A stretch of 64,000 bases of DNA from Agromyces protaetiae (GTDB taxonomy: Bacteria > Actinomycetota > Actinomycetes > Actinomycetales > Microbacteriaceae), in NCBI RefSeq assembly GCF_030866785.1, contig NZ_CP133018.1, positions 2,232,001 through 2,296,000 on the forward strand, in the 5' to 3' direction. Both the position numbers and the translations under genes were made by a program. Under the pieces are notes generated by a model. It saw only the letters and a list, made by a program, of their open reading frames with translations, made no database searches and was not told where the DNA came from. Within the stretch, counting starts at the first letter, position 1; each line of letters opens with the position of its first letter. Shown piece after piece: positions 8,188 through 17,844 of this stretch.

Positions 8188-9507
8188 TTAGGTTCTGGTC
8201 GTGGTCGCGGCGACGACGGCTTGCGTCTCCGCGAAGTCGCCGAGCTCGAGGAATCGGCGGTAGCCGTCCTCGTACTCGGTGAGAGGTTCGGGTTCGATGC
8301 GCGTCATCTCGCGCGCGGGCCAAGCGTCGGGTTCGTCGGTCTCCCCCGGGCGCGGCCACCAGCCGGCTGCGGCACCGGCCGAGTAGGCGCTGCCGAGCGC
8401 CGCGAGGTCGGGCTCGTCGGGAACCAGCACGGGCAGACCGAGGATCGACGCCTTGATGCTGCACCAGAGCCGGCTGCGCGACGGAGACCCGGTGCAGATC
8501 AGCACCTCGGGCGAGATGCCCTGCGTGCGGATGCCGTCGAGGATGTGGCGCAGCCCGTAGGCGGTGCCCTCCAGCACCGCCCGCGTGAGCTGCGCCGGGC
8601 CCGTGCCGCTCGCGAGCCCCGAGAGCCCGCCGCGCACGTCGCGATTCCAGCGCGGAGCGCGTTCGCCCTCGAGGTACGGGGCGAAGACGACGCCGCCGGC
8701 ACCCGCCGGCACGCCCTCGGCCACGCCGAGCAGCCACTCCACCGGGCGCGCGGTCAGGTCGCGAAGCCATTCGATCGAGAGCCCGTGCGCGTTCACCGGG
8801 CCGCCGACGATCGCGATGTCGCGGTTCGGCGACGCGATCCGGAACGCGTCGGCGTCGAGCTGCAGGGCGGGTGCGGTCGCCACCAGTCCGCCGGTACGTC
8901 CGCCGGGGTCCATCGCGAGTCCGACGCGGGTCAGCCCGCCCGCCCAGAACGCGAGGAACGCATCCTGACCGCCGGCGGCGATCAGCACACCCGTCGGCAG
9001 CCCGTGCGCGCCGTTCGACGTGCCGATGACCGACCCGGTCCGGTGCAGGTCACCGAACCCGGGGATCGGGTCGTCGTCGATCCATCGCGACTGCACGTCA
9101 CGCGCACCGAACTGCCGTGCGACCCAGTCGTATCCCTGCGAGCACGCGAGGCCGCCCTCGCCCGCCAGCACCTCGGCCTGCGCCAGATGCTGGTCGCGCG
9201 GCGGCAGCGTGGCACCGGCCGGATGCCTCACGGTGACCGCGTGCGGCACAGCGTCCGCGACGACCGACGGGCTCTGCCCGCCGATGCTCACCGCGCGCGG
9301 ACGTGCGGCCTCCGGATGCTCCGTGCCGACCTCACGGACGACGTGCGCGACCGCATGCAGCCACGCCGAGGCATCCGCCCGCCCCTCGGGCCAGCGTTCC
9401 GCACCCGGATAACGCGCCGTCGCGCTCGCGAGGACGCGACCGGTCTCGTCGATCGCGATCGCCCGCGCCGAGCTCGATCCGAGGTCGACGCCGATGACGG
9501 CGGCCAC
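8188..9507 (-). CDS. FGGY-family carbohydrate kinase
   Basis: A 439-residue two-domain sugar kinase. The N-terminal phosphate loop is VIGVDLGSSSARAIAID, a GGQ lies near residue 105, and the FGGY C-terminal signature region reads APYLEGERAPRWNRDVRG. It phosphorylates a pentulose, polyol or related substrate using ATP; which one cannot be told. It is slightly short against xylulokinases (about 480). It lies 2 nt downstream of the dehydrogenase gene, so the two are co-transcribed and probably consecutive steps. Confidence 0.8.
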   Translation of the reverse strand: MAAVIGVDLGSSSARAIAIDETGRVLASATARYPGAERWPEGRADASAWLHAVAHVVREVGTEHPEAARPRAVSIGGQSPSVVADAVPHAVTVRHPAGATLPPRDQHLAQAEVLAGEGGLACSQGYDWVARQFGARDVQSRWIDDDPIPGFGDLHRTGSVIGTSNGAHGLPTGVLIAAGGQDAFLAFWAGGLTRVGLAMDPGGRTGGLVATAPALQLDADAFRIASPNRDIAIVGGPVNAHGLSIEWLRDLTARPVEWLLGVAEGVPAGAGGVVFAPYLEGERAPRWNRDVRGGLSGLASGTGPAQLTRAVLEGTAYGLRHILDGIRTQGISPEVLICTGSPSRSRLWCSIKASILGLPVLVPDEPDLAALGSAYSAGAAAGWWPRPGETDEPDAWPAREMTRIEPEPLTEYEDGYRRFLELGDFAETQAVVAATTTRT

Positions 9508-9509
9508 CG

Positions 9510-10577
9510 TCAGCTCCCGACGAGCACGCGCATCACCGGATTGTGCGCGGCGAAGTCGAGCGCCTCGGCGGCCTGCTCGAGCGGATAGTCGGCGGTGATC
9601 AGCGCCTGCAGCTGCTCGGTCACGACGCCGGCGCCGATGAGCGAGCTCGCACGCTTCCAGTCCTCGGGCTCCTGGCTGTAGACACCGATGATGGAGAGAC
9701 CGTGGTGATGGATCTCGTCGGGCGAGACCTCGGAGCGCAAGTCCTTCGGGAAGGCGCCGAAGAGCACGACCGACCCCGCGATCGCGGCCAGCCGCACCGC
9801 CTGCTCGAGCGCGCCGGGCACACCGGCCGTGACGAACACGATGTCCTGGTCGTGCTCTCGCGCCGCGAGCTCGTCAGGGGTCGCCACCCAGTCGGCGCCC
9901 GCCTCGAGCGCCTCCTGGAGGCGCTCACGGTCGACGTCGATCACGCCGATGCTCGAGGCGCCCGCGAGCTTGGCGAGCGCCAGGTGCAGTCGGCCCATGA
10001 AGCCCGCGCCGGTGATCGCGACCCGGTCGCCGGGCTGCAGACCCGACAACCGCACCGAGTTGGCGACACAGGCCAGCGGCTCGGTCATCGCGGCGATCTG
10101 CGCCGGTGCGTCGCCCGTCGGCCACACGCTGGCCGCATCGGCCACGAGGTGCGTCGCGAGCCCGCCGCCCATCGCGATGGTGCCGTCGGTGAGGGCCGCC
10201 TCCTGGGGCGCGAGGTCGAGCGCCGTCCGGTTGCGGCGCGACGTGCGCGACGCCCGGTTGCGGGACAGCATGTCGATCGCGACGCGCGCACCGATCGGCG
10301 GCACACCCGGCAGATCGGCGACCTTGGCGCCGTGCGCCACGACGATCCCGGCCGCCTCGTGACCGGCCGCGACCGGGTAGATCTTGCGCTCGCCGCGGAA
10401 GAGCCGGCGTTCCATGGTGCAGAGGCCGCACTTCTCGAGGGCGACGAGCACCTGCTGGGGTCCGAGGTCGGGCAGTGCGACCTCGCGCATCTCGACGACG
10501 CCGGGCTCGGTCATCACCGCGGCGGTGAGGTGGGTGGGAACGGCTGAGCCTGGGTGATCGGCGTGAGGAGTGGTCAT
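9510..10577 (-). CDS. zinc-dependent medium-chain dehydrogenase
   Basis: A 355-residue MDR-family alcohol/polyol dehydrogenase. The N-terminal catalytic domain has EKCGLCTMERRLFRGE and the GHEAAGIVVAHG zinc-site region. The Rossmann domain has AITGAGFMGRLHLALAKLAG. The structural-zinc cysteine cluster is absent, replaced by an Arg-rich stretch (RNRASRTSRRNR). The ATG at 10577 is preferred because the open frame upstream runs into the shared promoter. It is the first gene of the dehydrogenase-kinase-aldolase operon and is divergent from the aldehyde dehydrogenase. Confidence 0.8.
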   Translation of the reverse strand: MTTPHADHPGSAVPTHLTAAVMTEPGVVEMREVALPDLGPQQVLVALEKCGLCTMERRLFRGERKIYPVAAGHEAAGIVVAHGAKVADLPGVPPIGARVAIDMLSRNRASRTSRRNRTALDLAPQEAALTDGTIAMGGGLATHLVADAASVWPTGDAPAQIAAMTEPLACVANSVRLSGLQPGDRVAITGAGFMGRLHLALAKLAGASSIGVIDVDRERLQEALEAGADWVATPDELAAREHDQDIVFVTAGVPGALEQAVRLAAIAGSVVLFGAFPKDLRSEVSPDEIHHHGLSIIGVYSQEPEDWKRASSLIGAGVVTEQLQALITADYPLEQAAEALDFAAHNPVMRVLVGS

Positions 10578-10645
10578 GGGATCGACGCTAATGACGCCGT
10601 GACCGCCGATCCCGGGGTCGCGGGCATGAACCCCGGAGCGCCGCG

Positions 10646-10664
10646 ACTGTGCCCGCTGCACAGT
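10646..10664. promoter_or_regulatory. palindromic operator candidate, dehydrogenase/aldehyde dehydrogenase promoter
   Basis: Perfect 7-bp arms (actgtgc / gcacagt) with a 5-nt spacer, in the 167-bp gap between the divergent operons. Its core TGTGCCCGCTGCACA recurs with one difference at 17568-17582. The nearby PucR regulator (13732-14907) is the obvious candidate binder. Confidence 0.55.
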
Positions 10665-10744
10665 GACACCGGGAATCCCCGTTTCGAGGATGGAGTCATG
10701 GCCGCACGGGCGGCTCATCCGCGAGAACAGGAAGCGAACCCCCA

Positions 10745-12301
10745 GTGGCATCAGAGGCAGACGGCACGACCGACCAGCAGCATCAGACCGCGCCCGCGGC
10801 GCCGCCCGCGGGACGGGGTTCGATCGACCCGGCGTGGCTGCCGGCCGACGGCCTGATTCCCGCGCTCATCGATGGGCGCGAGGTCTTCGGGGACGCCCGA
10901 CGGGCGTGCACCGACCCGTACACGGGCGAGGTGTTCGCGCACGCCGCCGAGTCCGGCCCGGAGGACGTCGACCGCGCGATCGCCGCCGCGCGCCGGACGT
11001 TCGACGACGCGTCCTGGCGTGGACTCCACGCGACCGCGCGAGCCGACGTGCTCGACCGAATGGCGGAGATCATCACCGCGGAGTCGGCACGGCTCGCCGC
11101 GCTCGAGACGATGGACACCGGCAAGGGCTACTTCTCAGCGCTGCACAACGACGCATACGAGGCCGCCCAGGCGCTCCGGTACGCAGCCTCGGCACTGCGC
11201 ACGCACACGAGCGACGTCCACCGCGGCAACTACCCGCCCGGGTTGATCCCAGGCGGCCCCGAACTCGTGGTCGTCCGCCTCGACGATCCCGTCGGCGTCG
11301 TCGCCGAGCTGCTGCCGTGGAACGGCCCGCTGATGACGGGCAGCCAGCGCATCGCCATGGCGCTGGCCGCCGGCTGCTCGATCGTGGTCAAGCCGCCGGT
11401 CGACGCCGTCGTCTCCGCCGTCGAGATCGGCCGCATCGCGCTCCGCGCCGGGGTGCCGGCCGGCGTGCTCAACGTCGTGCTCGGCCGCGGCGCGACCGTG
11501 GGCGAGGCGCTCGTCACCGATCCCCGCATCGACCTGATCAGCCTGACCGGCGGCGTCGAGACCGGCAAGCGGGTCATGGCCGCCGCAGCCGCGAACCTCA
11601 CGCCCGTGCACCTCGAGCTCGGCGGCAAGTCCCCCGCCGTGGTCTTCGCCGACGCGGATCTGGACGCCGCCGCGCAGTGGATCACGATCGGCGCGTTCTC
11701 CAACCAGGGCGAGGTCTGCGTCGCGGGCACACGGGTGCTCATCCAGGACACCGTCTACGACGAGGTCGTCGACCGCATCGGACAGGCGACCGCGGCGCTT
11801 CCGCTCGGCGACCCGTTCGACCCCGACGTCTTCATCGGCCCGCTCATCCATGCGGAACACGCCGCGTCGGTGCGCGGCTACATCGACCGCGCCGTCGCCC
11901 GCGGCGACGCGGGCGTCGCCGCGCAGGGATCGCTCACGGCCGGGCTGCCCGACACCTTCGTGCCCGCCACACTGCTCCGCGACGTGAAGCCCGGCAGCGA
12001 GGTCGAGCAGTCGGAGATCTTCGGCCCGGTGCTCGGCGCCTCGTCGTTCGCGACCGAGCAGGAGGCGTTCCTGCGGGCCAACGGCACGAGCTTCGGCCTG
12101 GCGGGGGCGGTCTTCACCGGGGACGCGTCTCGCGCCTGGCGCGCCGCGACGGCCCTCGACTGCGGCGAGGTCTACGTGAACACGTACTACGTGGGCGCGA
12201 TCAACGGCGGGCGCGGCGAGCCGCGGCGTCAGAGCGGGTTCTCGCGCACCGGGTTCGAGGCGTACACCCGCAAGAAGTCCATCACGTTCAACTTCGGCTG
12301 A
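10745..12301 (+). CDS. aldehyde dehydrogenase family protein
   Basis: A 518-residue NAD(P)+-dependent aldehyde dehydrogenase. The general base is the Glu of LELGGKSPAVVF, and the catalytic cysteine lies in NQGEVCVAGTR. The nucleotide fold has LLPWNGP and SLTGGVETGK. A Pro/Ala/Gln-rich stretch of about 25 residues precedes the domain. The start is GTG at 10745 with aggaag about 9 nt upstream. It is the first gene of a rightward operon (ALDH, MFS, PucR) and probably oxidises the aldehyde produced by the divergent pathway. Confidence 0.85.
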   Translation: MASEADGTTDQQHQTAPAAPPAGRGSIDPAWLPADGLIPALIDGREVFGDARRACTDPYTGEVFAHAAESGPEDVDRAIAAARRTFDDASWRGLHATARADVLDRMAEIITAESARLAALETMDTGKGYFSALHNDAYEAAQALRYAASALRTHTSDVHRGNYPPGLIPGGPELVVVRLDDPVGVVAELLPWNGPLMTGSQRIAMALAAGCSIVVKPPVDAVVSAVEIGRIALRAGVPAGVLNVVLGRGATVGEALVTDPRIDLISLTGGVETGKRVMAAAAANLTPVHLELGGKSPAVVFADADLDAAAQWITIGAFSNQGEVCVAGTRVLIQDTVYDEVVDRIGQATAALPLGDPFDPDVFIGPLIHAEHAASVRGYIDRAVARGDAGVAAQGSLTAGLPDTFVPATLLRDVKPGSEVEQSEIFGPVLGASSFATEQEAFLRANGTSFGLAGAVFTGDASRAWRAATALDCGEVYVNTYYVGAINGGRGEPRRQSGFSRTGFEAYTRKKSITFNFG

Positions 12302-12308
12302 GCGCGAG

Positions 12309-13718
12309 GTGCTGATCGCATCGGACGGCCCGCGCGAGGCGGGAGACCCGGGGGTTCCCCGTCGCTCGCCCCGCGCGTGGATCGTGCTGCTCGCCTGCAC
12401 CGCGCAGTTCCTGGTCGTCCTCGACGTGTCGCTCGTCACCGTCGCGGTGCCGTCTATCGCACGGTCGCTCGGGCTGGACGAGCTGTCGATGTCGTGGGTC
12501 GTGAGCGCCTACACCGTCGCGTTCGCCGCGGTGCTGCTCACGGGCGGACGCCTGTGCGACGTGCTCGGCGCGAAACGCACCTTCGTGCTCGCCGGGGCGC
12601 TCTTCGCCGCGACGGCGGTCGTGGGCGCGCTGAGCGTGAGCGGGGAGATGCTCATCGTGGCGCGTGCCGCGCAGGGCGTCGCCGCGGCCCTGCTCGCACC
12701 CACCTCGCTCACGCTGCTGCAGAACGTGCCCGACCCGCGCGCCCGCCTCCGCGCCGTGGCCGCGTGGAGCGCCACCTCGAGCGTGGGTGGCGCGCTGGGC
12801 GCCACCCTCGGCGGGGTGCTGCTGCTCGCGTGGCCGTGGCCGGCCGTGCTGGGCTTCGAGGCCGCTGCGGCGCTCGTCGCCACGGTCGCCGCGGTGTTCG
12901 CACTGCCCGCCGTGGCGCGCGGCACGGGGCGCGCCTTCGACGGGATCGGCGCCATCGCGCTCGCGGTGACGATCGCCGCCGCCATCGTCGCGCTCGTGGA
13001 GACCGGGACGTCCGGCCCGGCAGCGGCCACGAGTTGGATCGCGCTCGGGGCGGCGGTGCTCGGCGCGATCGTGGTGATCGTGCGCCGACGGCGCGCCCCC
13101 GACGCGAGCCTGCTCCCGCCCGCGCTGCTGCGTCAGCCGAGGATCACGGCGGCGAACCTGCTGATCCTGCTGGTCGCGATGGCGTGCTTCCCGCTCTGGT
13201 ACCTGCTCACGCTGACCCTGCAGGCGGGACATCAGCTCACGCCGTTCGTGTCCGGCCTGCTGTTCCTGGTGCCCTCGGCCGCGGTCGTGCTGGGCTCGCT
13301 CGCCGTGCCCGTGCTCGGCCGCCGGCTCGCGCTGCGAACGATCCTGCTGGTCGGCACCGCGATCGCGACCTGCGGCCTCGCCGGGCTCGCGCTCGGCGCG
13401 ACCGGGGGCGAGCTGTGGCTCGGGACCGTGCTGCCCGCGACCGCCGTCGCGCTCGGCATGGGCCTGCTGTTCACCACGCTGACCTCGACGGCGACGCAGG
13501 ACCCGCCCGCCGGTACGGCCGGCCTCGCAGCCGGACTCGTGAACACCTCGCGGCAGGTCGGCAGCGCGATCGGCCTCGCGGTCGTCACCATCGCCTACGC
13601 CAACACCGCGTCGATCGTAATCGCGTTCGCGGCGGCGGCCGCGGCCGGTGCGGTCGCCGTCGTCGTCACGGTGCTGGTGCGCCGTGCGATCGCGCGGGTC
13701 GTCTCCGAGGGCGAATGA
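12309..13718 (+). CDS. MFS transporter, DHA2 (14-helix) type
   Basis: 469 residues with about 14 hydrophobic segments and a cytoplasmic motif A-like loop (GGRLCDVLGAKR). The first helix region reads LLACTAQFLVVLDVSLVTVAVPSIA, the EmrB/QacA-type opening with its conserved Asp. Such proteins are proton-driven exporters of drugs or metabolites. Here, 7 nt after the aldehyde dehydrogenase gene and before a PucR regulator, it may export a pathway intermediate or be an importer of the substrate. The start is GTG at 12309. Confidence 0.8.
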   Translation: MLIASDGPREAGDPGVPRRSPRAWIVLLACTAQFLVVLDVSLVTVAVPSIARSLGLDELSMSWVVSAYTVAFAAVLLTGGRLCDVLGAKRTFVLAGALFAATAVVGALSVSGEMLIVARAAQGVAAALLAPTSLTLLQNVPDPRARLRAVAAWSATSSVGGALGATLGGVLLLAWPWPAVLGFEAAAALVATVAAVFALPAVARGTGRAFDGIGAIALAVTIAAAIVALVETGTSGPAAATSWIALGAAVLGAIVVIVRRRRAPDASLLPPALLRQPRITAANLLILLVAMACFPLWYLLTLTLQAGHQLTPFVSGLLFLVPSAAVVLGSLAVPVLGRRLALRTILLVGTAIATCGLAGLALGATGGELWLGTVLPATAVALGMGLLFTTLTSTATQDPPAGTAGLAAGLVNTSRQVGSAIGLAVVTIAYANTASIVIAFAAAAAAGAVAVVVTVLVRRAIARVVSEGE

Positions 13719-13731
13719 ACGGGAGAATGCG

Positions 13732-14907
13732 ATGGTGACCAGTCTCGATCCGGCCTCGCTCGAGCGAGAGCTCACCACCCTCGCCCTCGAAGGCGCCGAC
13801 TGGGCAGGCCTGCTCGCCCGGTTCTCCGACCGGACGGGCCTGCCGGTGAGCCTCATCGGCGTGCACGGCGAGCCGCTCGTGATGCCGACCGGCGACGGTG
13901 CGCCCCGTGCGCTCTCCGCCGGAGACATCGCGAGCGCGTTCGCGCAGAGCCTCGCCGCGATCGAGCTGTCGACCGACTCCGGGCCGGCGACCGGCATGCC
14001 GGTGCTGTCGGGCACGCGCCGCGTGGGCCTGCTCGCGACCCCGGGTGCAGTGGAGCCGCGGCGCGTCGCCCTGCTCGAATCCGCACGCACCGCGATCGCG
14101 ATCGAAGGCGTGCGCCGCGACACGCTGCGCCAGGCGCGGAGTGAGAACGCCAGCCAGATCGTCGATGAGCTGCGCTACGGCTCGCTCAGGAACCCGGGGC
14201 GCGTCGCACGCGCGGCCCTCAAGTTCGGCATCACCCTCGACCGGCCGCACCGCGGCGTCGTGTTCCACTACCGCGGGCCGCAGCGGCACGCGTGGGCGAC
14301 CGCGGTCGCCTGGCTCCCGACCCCGACCAGGATGAGCGGCGATCTCGCGTGGACGGTCGCCGACGAGGCGACGGTCGGCGAACTCGTCCGGGTGCAGACC
14401 CGGATGCAGGGCATCGTCGGGGACGAGCCGTTGCGCATGAGCGTCGGCGCGTCGGTGCGCGGCGGCGAGCACACGGCCGCGTCCTTCCGTTCGGCCGAGT
14501 CCGGGCTCGGGCTGCTGCTGAACCGGGGCGACACGACGCTGTCGTATGACGACCTCGGCGCCGAACAGCTCCTCATGGAGCTCTCGGTCGAGCAACTGCA
14601 CGCCTTCGCGGCGCGCCAGATCGGGCCCCTGCTCGGGCGGGACGACCTCATGACGACGCTGCGCATGTGGTTCGAGCTCGACGGCAGCCGCGGCGCGATC
14701 GCCGAGCGTCTCTTCCTGCACCGGAACTCGGTCGGCTACCGGCTCGGGCTGATCAAGCAGCTGCTCGGCGCCGACAGCTTCGAACCGACCAGATCACCGC
14801 ACCTGCTCGCAGGCTTGCAGGCGCACCAGGTGGCGCTGGCCATGGAGACGTTCGCGGCGCTGCCGACCGACGATCACTCGATGACCACGCCCAGCCCGTC
14901 GACGTAG
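13732..14907 (+). CDS. PucR/CdaR-type transcriptional regulator
   Basis: 391 residues. The C-terminal helix-turn-helix ([20 protein letters not shown], then [13 protein letters not shown]) is the PucR HTH_30 domain. The middle has a GGDEF-like degenerate region around residues 215-270, and the N-terminus is a putative sensor domain. The ATG at 13732 with gggag upstream is chosen over the longer frame that overlaps the MFS gene. It probably controls the surrounding catabolic operons through the TGTGC-N5-GCACA palindromes (inference). Its end overlaps aroC by 34 nt. Confidence 0.8.
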   Translation: MVTSLDPASLERELTTLALEGADWAGLLARFSDRTGLPVSLIGVHGEPLVMPTGDGAPRALSAGDIASAFAQSLAAIELSTDSGPATGMPVLSGTRRVGLLATPGAVEPRRVALLESARTAIAIEGVRRDTLRQARSENASQIVDELRYGSLRNPGRVARAALKFGITLDRPHRGVVFHYRGPQRHAWATAVAWLPTPTRMSGDLAWTVADEATVGELVRVQTRMQGIVGDEPLRMSVGASVRGGEHTAASFRSAESGLGLLLNRGDTTLSYDDLGAEQLLMELSVEQLHAFAARQIGPLLGRDDLMTTLRMWFELDGSRGAIAERLFLHRNSVGYRLGLIKQLLGADSFEPTRSPHLLAGLQAHQVALAMETFAALPTDDHSMTTPSPST

Positions 14908-16094
14908 GCCTGCACGTTCCGGCGCAGCTCCTCGACCGAGTCGCCGCCGAACTTCTCGAGCACGGCGCGGGCGACGGTCAGTGCCGTGACGTACTCGGCC
15001 ACGACCGCGGTCGGCACGATCGCGCAGACGTCACTGCGCTGATGGATCGCGCTCGCGGGCTCTTTGGTCGCCACGTCGACCGTCGACAGGGCACGCGGCA
15101 CCGACGAGATGGGCTTGAGCGCGGCGCGCAACCGAACGGCCTCGCCCGTGCTCATTCCACCTTCGATGCCGCCCGCGCGTGCCGAGAGCCGGCGGATCAC
15201 GAGCTTGCCGTCGCGCTCCCCCGCCTTCTCGATCTCGTCGTGCGCGCGCGAACCCGGCCGCGTCGCGGTGGTGAAACCGTCGCCGATCTCCACGCCCTTG
15301 ATCGCCTGGATGCCGAGCATGGCCTCGCCGAGCGCGGCGTCGAGCCGGCGGTCGCCGTGCACGTAGCTCCCGATGCCGGGCGGCAGCCCGTAGACCAGCA
15401 CCTCGACGACGCCGCCGAGGGTGTCGCCTGCGGCGCGGTACTCGTCGATCTCCTGCTGCATGCGCGCGCTGGTCTCCGGGTCGATGCAGCGCATCGGTTC
15501 GGCGTCGAGCCGCGAGGCATCCTCCGGCCGCGCGTAGTGTCCCTCGGGCAGCGCGACCGAGCCGCAGCCGACCACGTGGCCGACGACGTCGACGCCGAGC
15601 GCCTGCTTCAAGAGCTCCTTCGCGAACGCGCCGAGCGCGACCCGGGTCGCGGTCTCGCGCGCGCTCGCGCGCTCGAGCACCGGCCTGATGTCGTCGAACC
15701 CGTACTTGAGCATGCCCGCGAGGTCCGCGTGCCCCGGACGAGGACGGGTCAGGGCCTGACCGCGACCCCGCGCCATGCGATCGGGCTCGTCGTAGCGGCG
15801 GCCCTCGTCGTCGACGGCCGACACGGCCATGACCTCGGTCCACTTCGGCCACTCGGAGTTGCCGATCACCAGCGAGACGGGCGAACCGAGGGTCCGGCCG
15901 TGACGCACACCGCCGAGGATCTCGAGCGCGTCCTGCTCGAACTTCATGCGCGCTCCGCGCCCATAGCCCCAGCGCCGCCGTTCGAGGGCGTGGGCCACCG
16001 TCTCGGGTTCGATCTCGACGCCGGCCGGCAGGCCGTCGATCACGCCCACGAGGGCCTTGCCGTGCGACTCACCAGAGGTGATCCAGCGGAGCAT
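14874..16094 (-). CDS. aroC: chorismate synthase
   Basis: Makes chorismate from 5-enolpyruvylshikimate-3-phosphate using reduced FMN, the last shikimate step. All signatures are present: the N-terminal [21 protein letters not shown], then [17 protein letters not shown] with [10 protein letters not shown], and the C-terminal [11 protein letters not shown] region. The 406-residue length is normal. It is not next to aroK/aroB in this window, and it overlaps the convergent regulator gene. Confidence 0.95.
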   Translation of the reverse strand: MLRWITSGESHGKALVGVIDGLPAGVEIEPETVAHALERRRWGYGRGARMKFEQDALEILGGVRHGRTLGSPVSLVIGNSEWPKWTEVMAVSAVDDEGRRYDEPDRMARGRGQALTRPRPGHADLAGMLKYGFDDIRPVLERASARETATRVALGAFAKELLKQALGVDVVGHVVGCGSVALPEGHYARPEDASRLDAEPMRCIDPETSARMQQEIDEYRAAGDTLGGVVEVLVYGLPPGIGSYVHGDRRLDAALGEAMLGIQAIKGVEIGDGFTTATRPGSRAHDEIEKAGERDGKLVIRRLSARAGGIEGGMSTGEAVRLRAALKPISSVPRALSTVDVATKEPASAIHQRSDVCAIVPTAVVAEYVTALTVARAVLEKFGGDSVEELRRNVQAYVDGLGVVIE

Positions 16095-16147
16095 GGTTCT
16101 CGACTTTCTTTCTCACACACGCGTGCGGCGCTCTCGTCACACGCGCG

Positions 16148-16173
16148 TGCGGGGCGACCGAAGCCGCCCCGCA
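16148..16173 (-). terminator. hairpin between the MFS gene and aroC
   Basis: A perfect 9-bp stem (tgcggggcg / cgccccgca) with an 8-nt loop, 15 nt beyond the stop of the leftward MFS gene and before aroC. It may end the MFS transcript. No T-tract is seen. Confidence 0.5.
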
Positions 16174-16187
16174 CATAACGGACCTGT

Positions 16188-17477
16188 TCAGGCTACCTTC
16201 CTGAGGAACTGCACCAGGACGCCGCCGATGAGCGCGACCACCGCGCCGACCAGGAACAGCACAGGATAGTTCTCGCCGCCCTCGGTCGCGCCGATGGCGA
16301 GCAGGAACGGCGCCACGATCGGGACGATCGACTGCGGCAGGGTGTTCGCGATGTTCAGCACACCCATGTCCTTGCCGCGGTCATTGTCGTCGGAGATGAG
16401 CTCGGAGACGATGGCGACGTCGACCGCGAGGTACACGCCCTGACCGAACCCGATGATGCCGACCGCGATGAGGAACCAGCCCTCAGTCTCGCCGAACGCG
16501 AGCATGCCGAGACCCGTGGCCATGATCACGCCGGCGACGACGGCGATGATCTTGCGCTTGCCGAGGCGGTCGGAGAGCCAGCCCGCGATGAGCGACGCGA
16601 TCACGGCGGCGATCGAGGTCACGAAGGTCGCGTTCCCGACGACCGCGCTCGCGGCCTCCTGCGACAGCTGCAGCTGACTCATGACGTAGTAGAGCTGGTA
16701 GGTGATGAGGCTGAAGTAGCCGAGGTACACGAGGAGACGCCCGAACCAGAAGATGCCGTAGTCCCGGTTCTTCACGGGGTTCACGAAGAACGACCCGAAG
16801 AAGCTCGCCAGGGTGAACGGCGGCAGCGAGGCCCGGTCGGCCGGCTGGTCCACCTTGCGCAGCGCGATGAGCAGCCAGGCCGACGTGAACGCCACGACGG
16901 CGCCCGGCACGAGGTACATGAGCGGCGGCACGGCCGACACCCAGATCACGAGGTAGACGGCGATGACCTGGCTGCCCGTGAGCACGATGCCGAACCAGGC
17001 CGACACCCGTCCGCGCAGCCGCACCGGGATCTGGTCGGGGATCACCGCGTGGCATGCGCACGAGACCGCGTTCAGGAAGAACTGCGCGATGGCCCAGCCG
17101 ATCGTGAGCATGGCGATCGAGTCCGCGAACGCGAGGATCGTGAGGCCCACGAGCCCGCCGATGGTGCCGATCAGCACCCAGCTGCGACGTCGGCCGAACG
17201 ACCAGGTGGTCCGGTCGGACAGCCGGCCGAACAGCGGCTGCGCGATCAGGGCGATGAACGCTCCGGGCGCGACCACGATGCCGAGGTTCACGATGCGGTC
17301 TTCGGGCGTGAGCGTCCCGACGCTGATCGACAGCGCGATGAACGCGGGCGCGAACACGGCGACGAACGCGCCGAACTGGGCGAGGATGACGCCGATCAGC
17401 AGCGCGGGCGAGACGGAGGTGGGGGTGCGGGCGGCGTCGCCGGTGGACGCCTGCGCCGTCGAAGTGTCGTTGAGCAA
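16188..17477 (-). CDS. MFS transporter, GPH/SLC45-like sugar type
   Basis: 429 residues with about 12 membrane segments. The loop after helix 2 reads GRLSDRTTWSFGRRRSWVLIG, which matches the LSDRTxxxxGRRRPW form of glycoside/sugar symporters of the GPH/SLC45 group. A second motif A is GWLSDRLGKRK. It probably imports a sugar or glycoside together with protons or sodium. A palindrome upstream (17568-17582) nearly equals the one in the dehydrogenase promoter, suggesting that it brings in the substrate of that pathway. Confidence 0.8.
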   Translation of the reverse strand: MLNDTSTAQASTGDAARTPTSVSPALLIGVILAQFGAFVAVFAPAFIALSISVGTLTPEDRIVNLGIVVAPGAFIALIAQPLFGRLSDRTTWSFGRRRSWVLIGTIGGLVGLTILAFADSIAMLTIGWAIAQFFLNAVSCACHAVIPDQIPVRLRGRVSAWFGIVLTGSQVIAVYLVIWVSAVPPLMYLVPGAVVAFTSAWLLIALRKVDQPADRASLPPFTLASFFGSFFVNPVKNRDYGIFWFGRLLVYLGYFSLITYQLYYVMSQLQLSQEAASAVVGNATFVTSIAAVIASLIAGWLSDRLGKRKIIAVVAGVIMATGLGMLAFGETEGWFLIAVGIIGFGQGVYLAVDVAIVSELISDDNDRGKDMGVLNIANTLPQSIVPIVAPFLLAIGATEGGENYPVLFLVGAVVALIGGVLVQFLRKVA

Positions 17478-17567
17478 CTCTGCTCCTCAATCGGTCACGG
17501 GTTGAGGCGCCTCGGGGCGAGGGCCTTACTGTGATCGAAGCTACTGAGCGCCCGACGGGCGCCCCCA

Positions 17568-17582
17568 TGTGCCGCGGGCACA
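17568..17582. promoter_or_regulatory. second TGTGC-N5-GCACA palindrome, upstream of the MFS gene
   Basis: On the minus strand it reads TGTGCCCGCGGCACA, identical in 14 of 15 positions to the core at 10648-10662. It lies about 90 nt before the start of the sugar-type MFS gene. A shared operator is the simplest reading. Confidence 0.55.
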
Positions 17583-17706
17583 ACGAATCCGGGTTGCGAT
17601 GGGGCGCGGCATCCTCATGGAACGGATGTCTCGCGACCGATCTCGAACAGAATACGCACCGTCAAGCCCTCCCCCTCGCGACCCCGTCCGCCGTAGCGTG
17701 CTGCCC

Positions 17707-17844
17707 ATGACTGGACGCGACGAACCCAACACGCAGGGCGACCCCGACGAGAACACCGAGGCCGACACCGCATCGGGCGGGGCGCCGGAGGCGCCGGACA
17801 CCACCGACGACGAAGGCCGGCCGGTCGACAACCCCTCAGGCTGA
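17707..17844 (+). CDS. small acidic hypothetical protein
   Basis: A possible 45-residue protein rich in Asp, Glu, Thr, Pro and Gly, with no hydrophobic core and probably disordered. The ATG at 17707 has no good ribosome site, and the frame is open further upstream to 17569. Its last 9 nt overlap the convergent membrane-protein gene. Composition looks protein-like, but nothing else supports it. Confidence 0.35.
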   Translation: MTGRDEPNTQGDPDENTEADTASGGAPEAPDTTDDEGRPVDNPSG

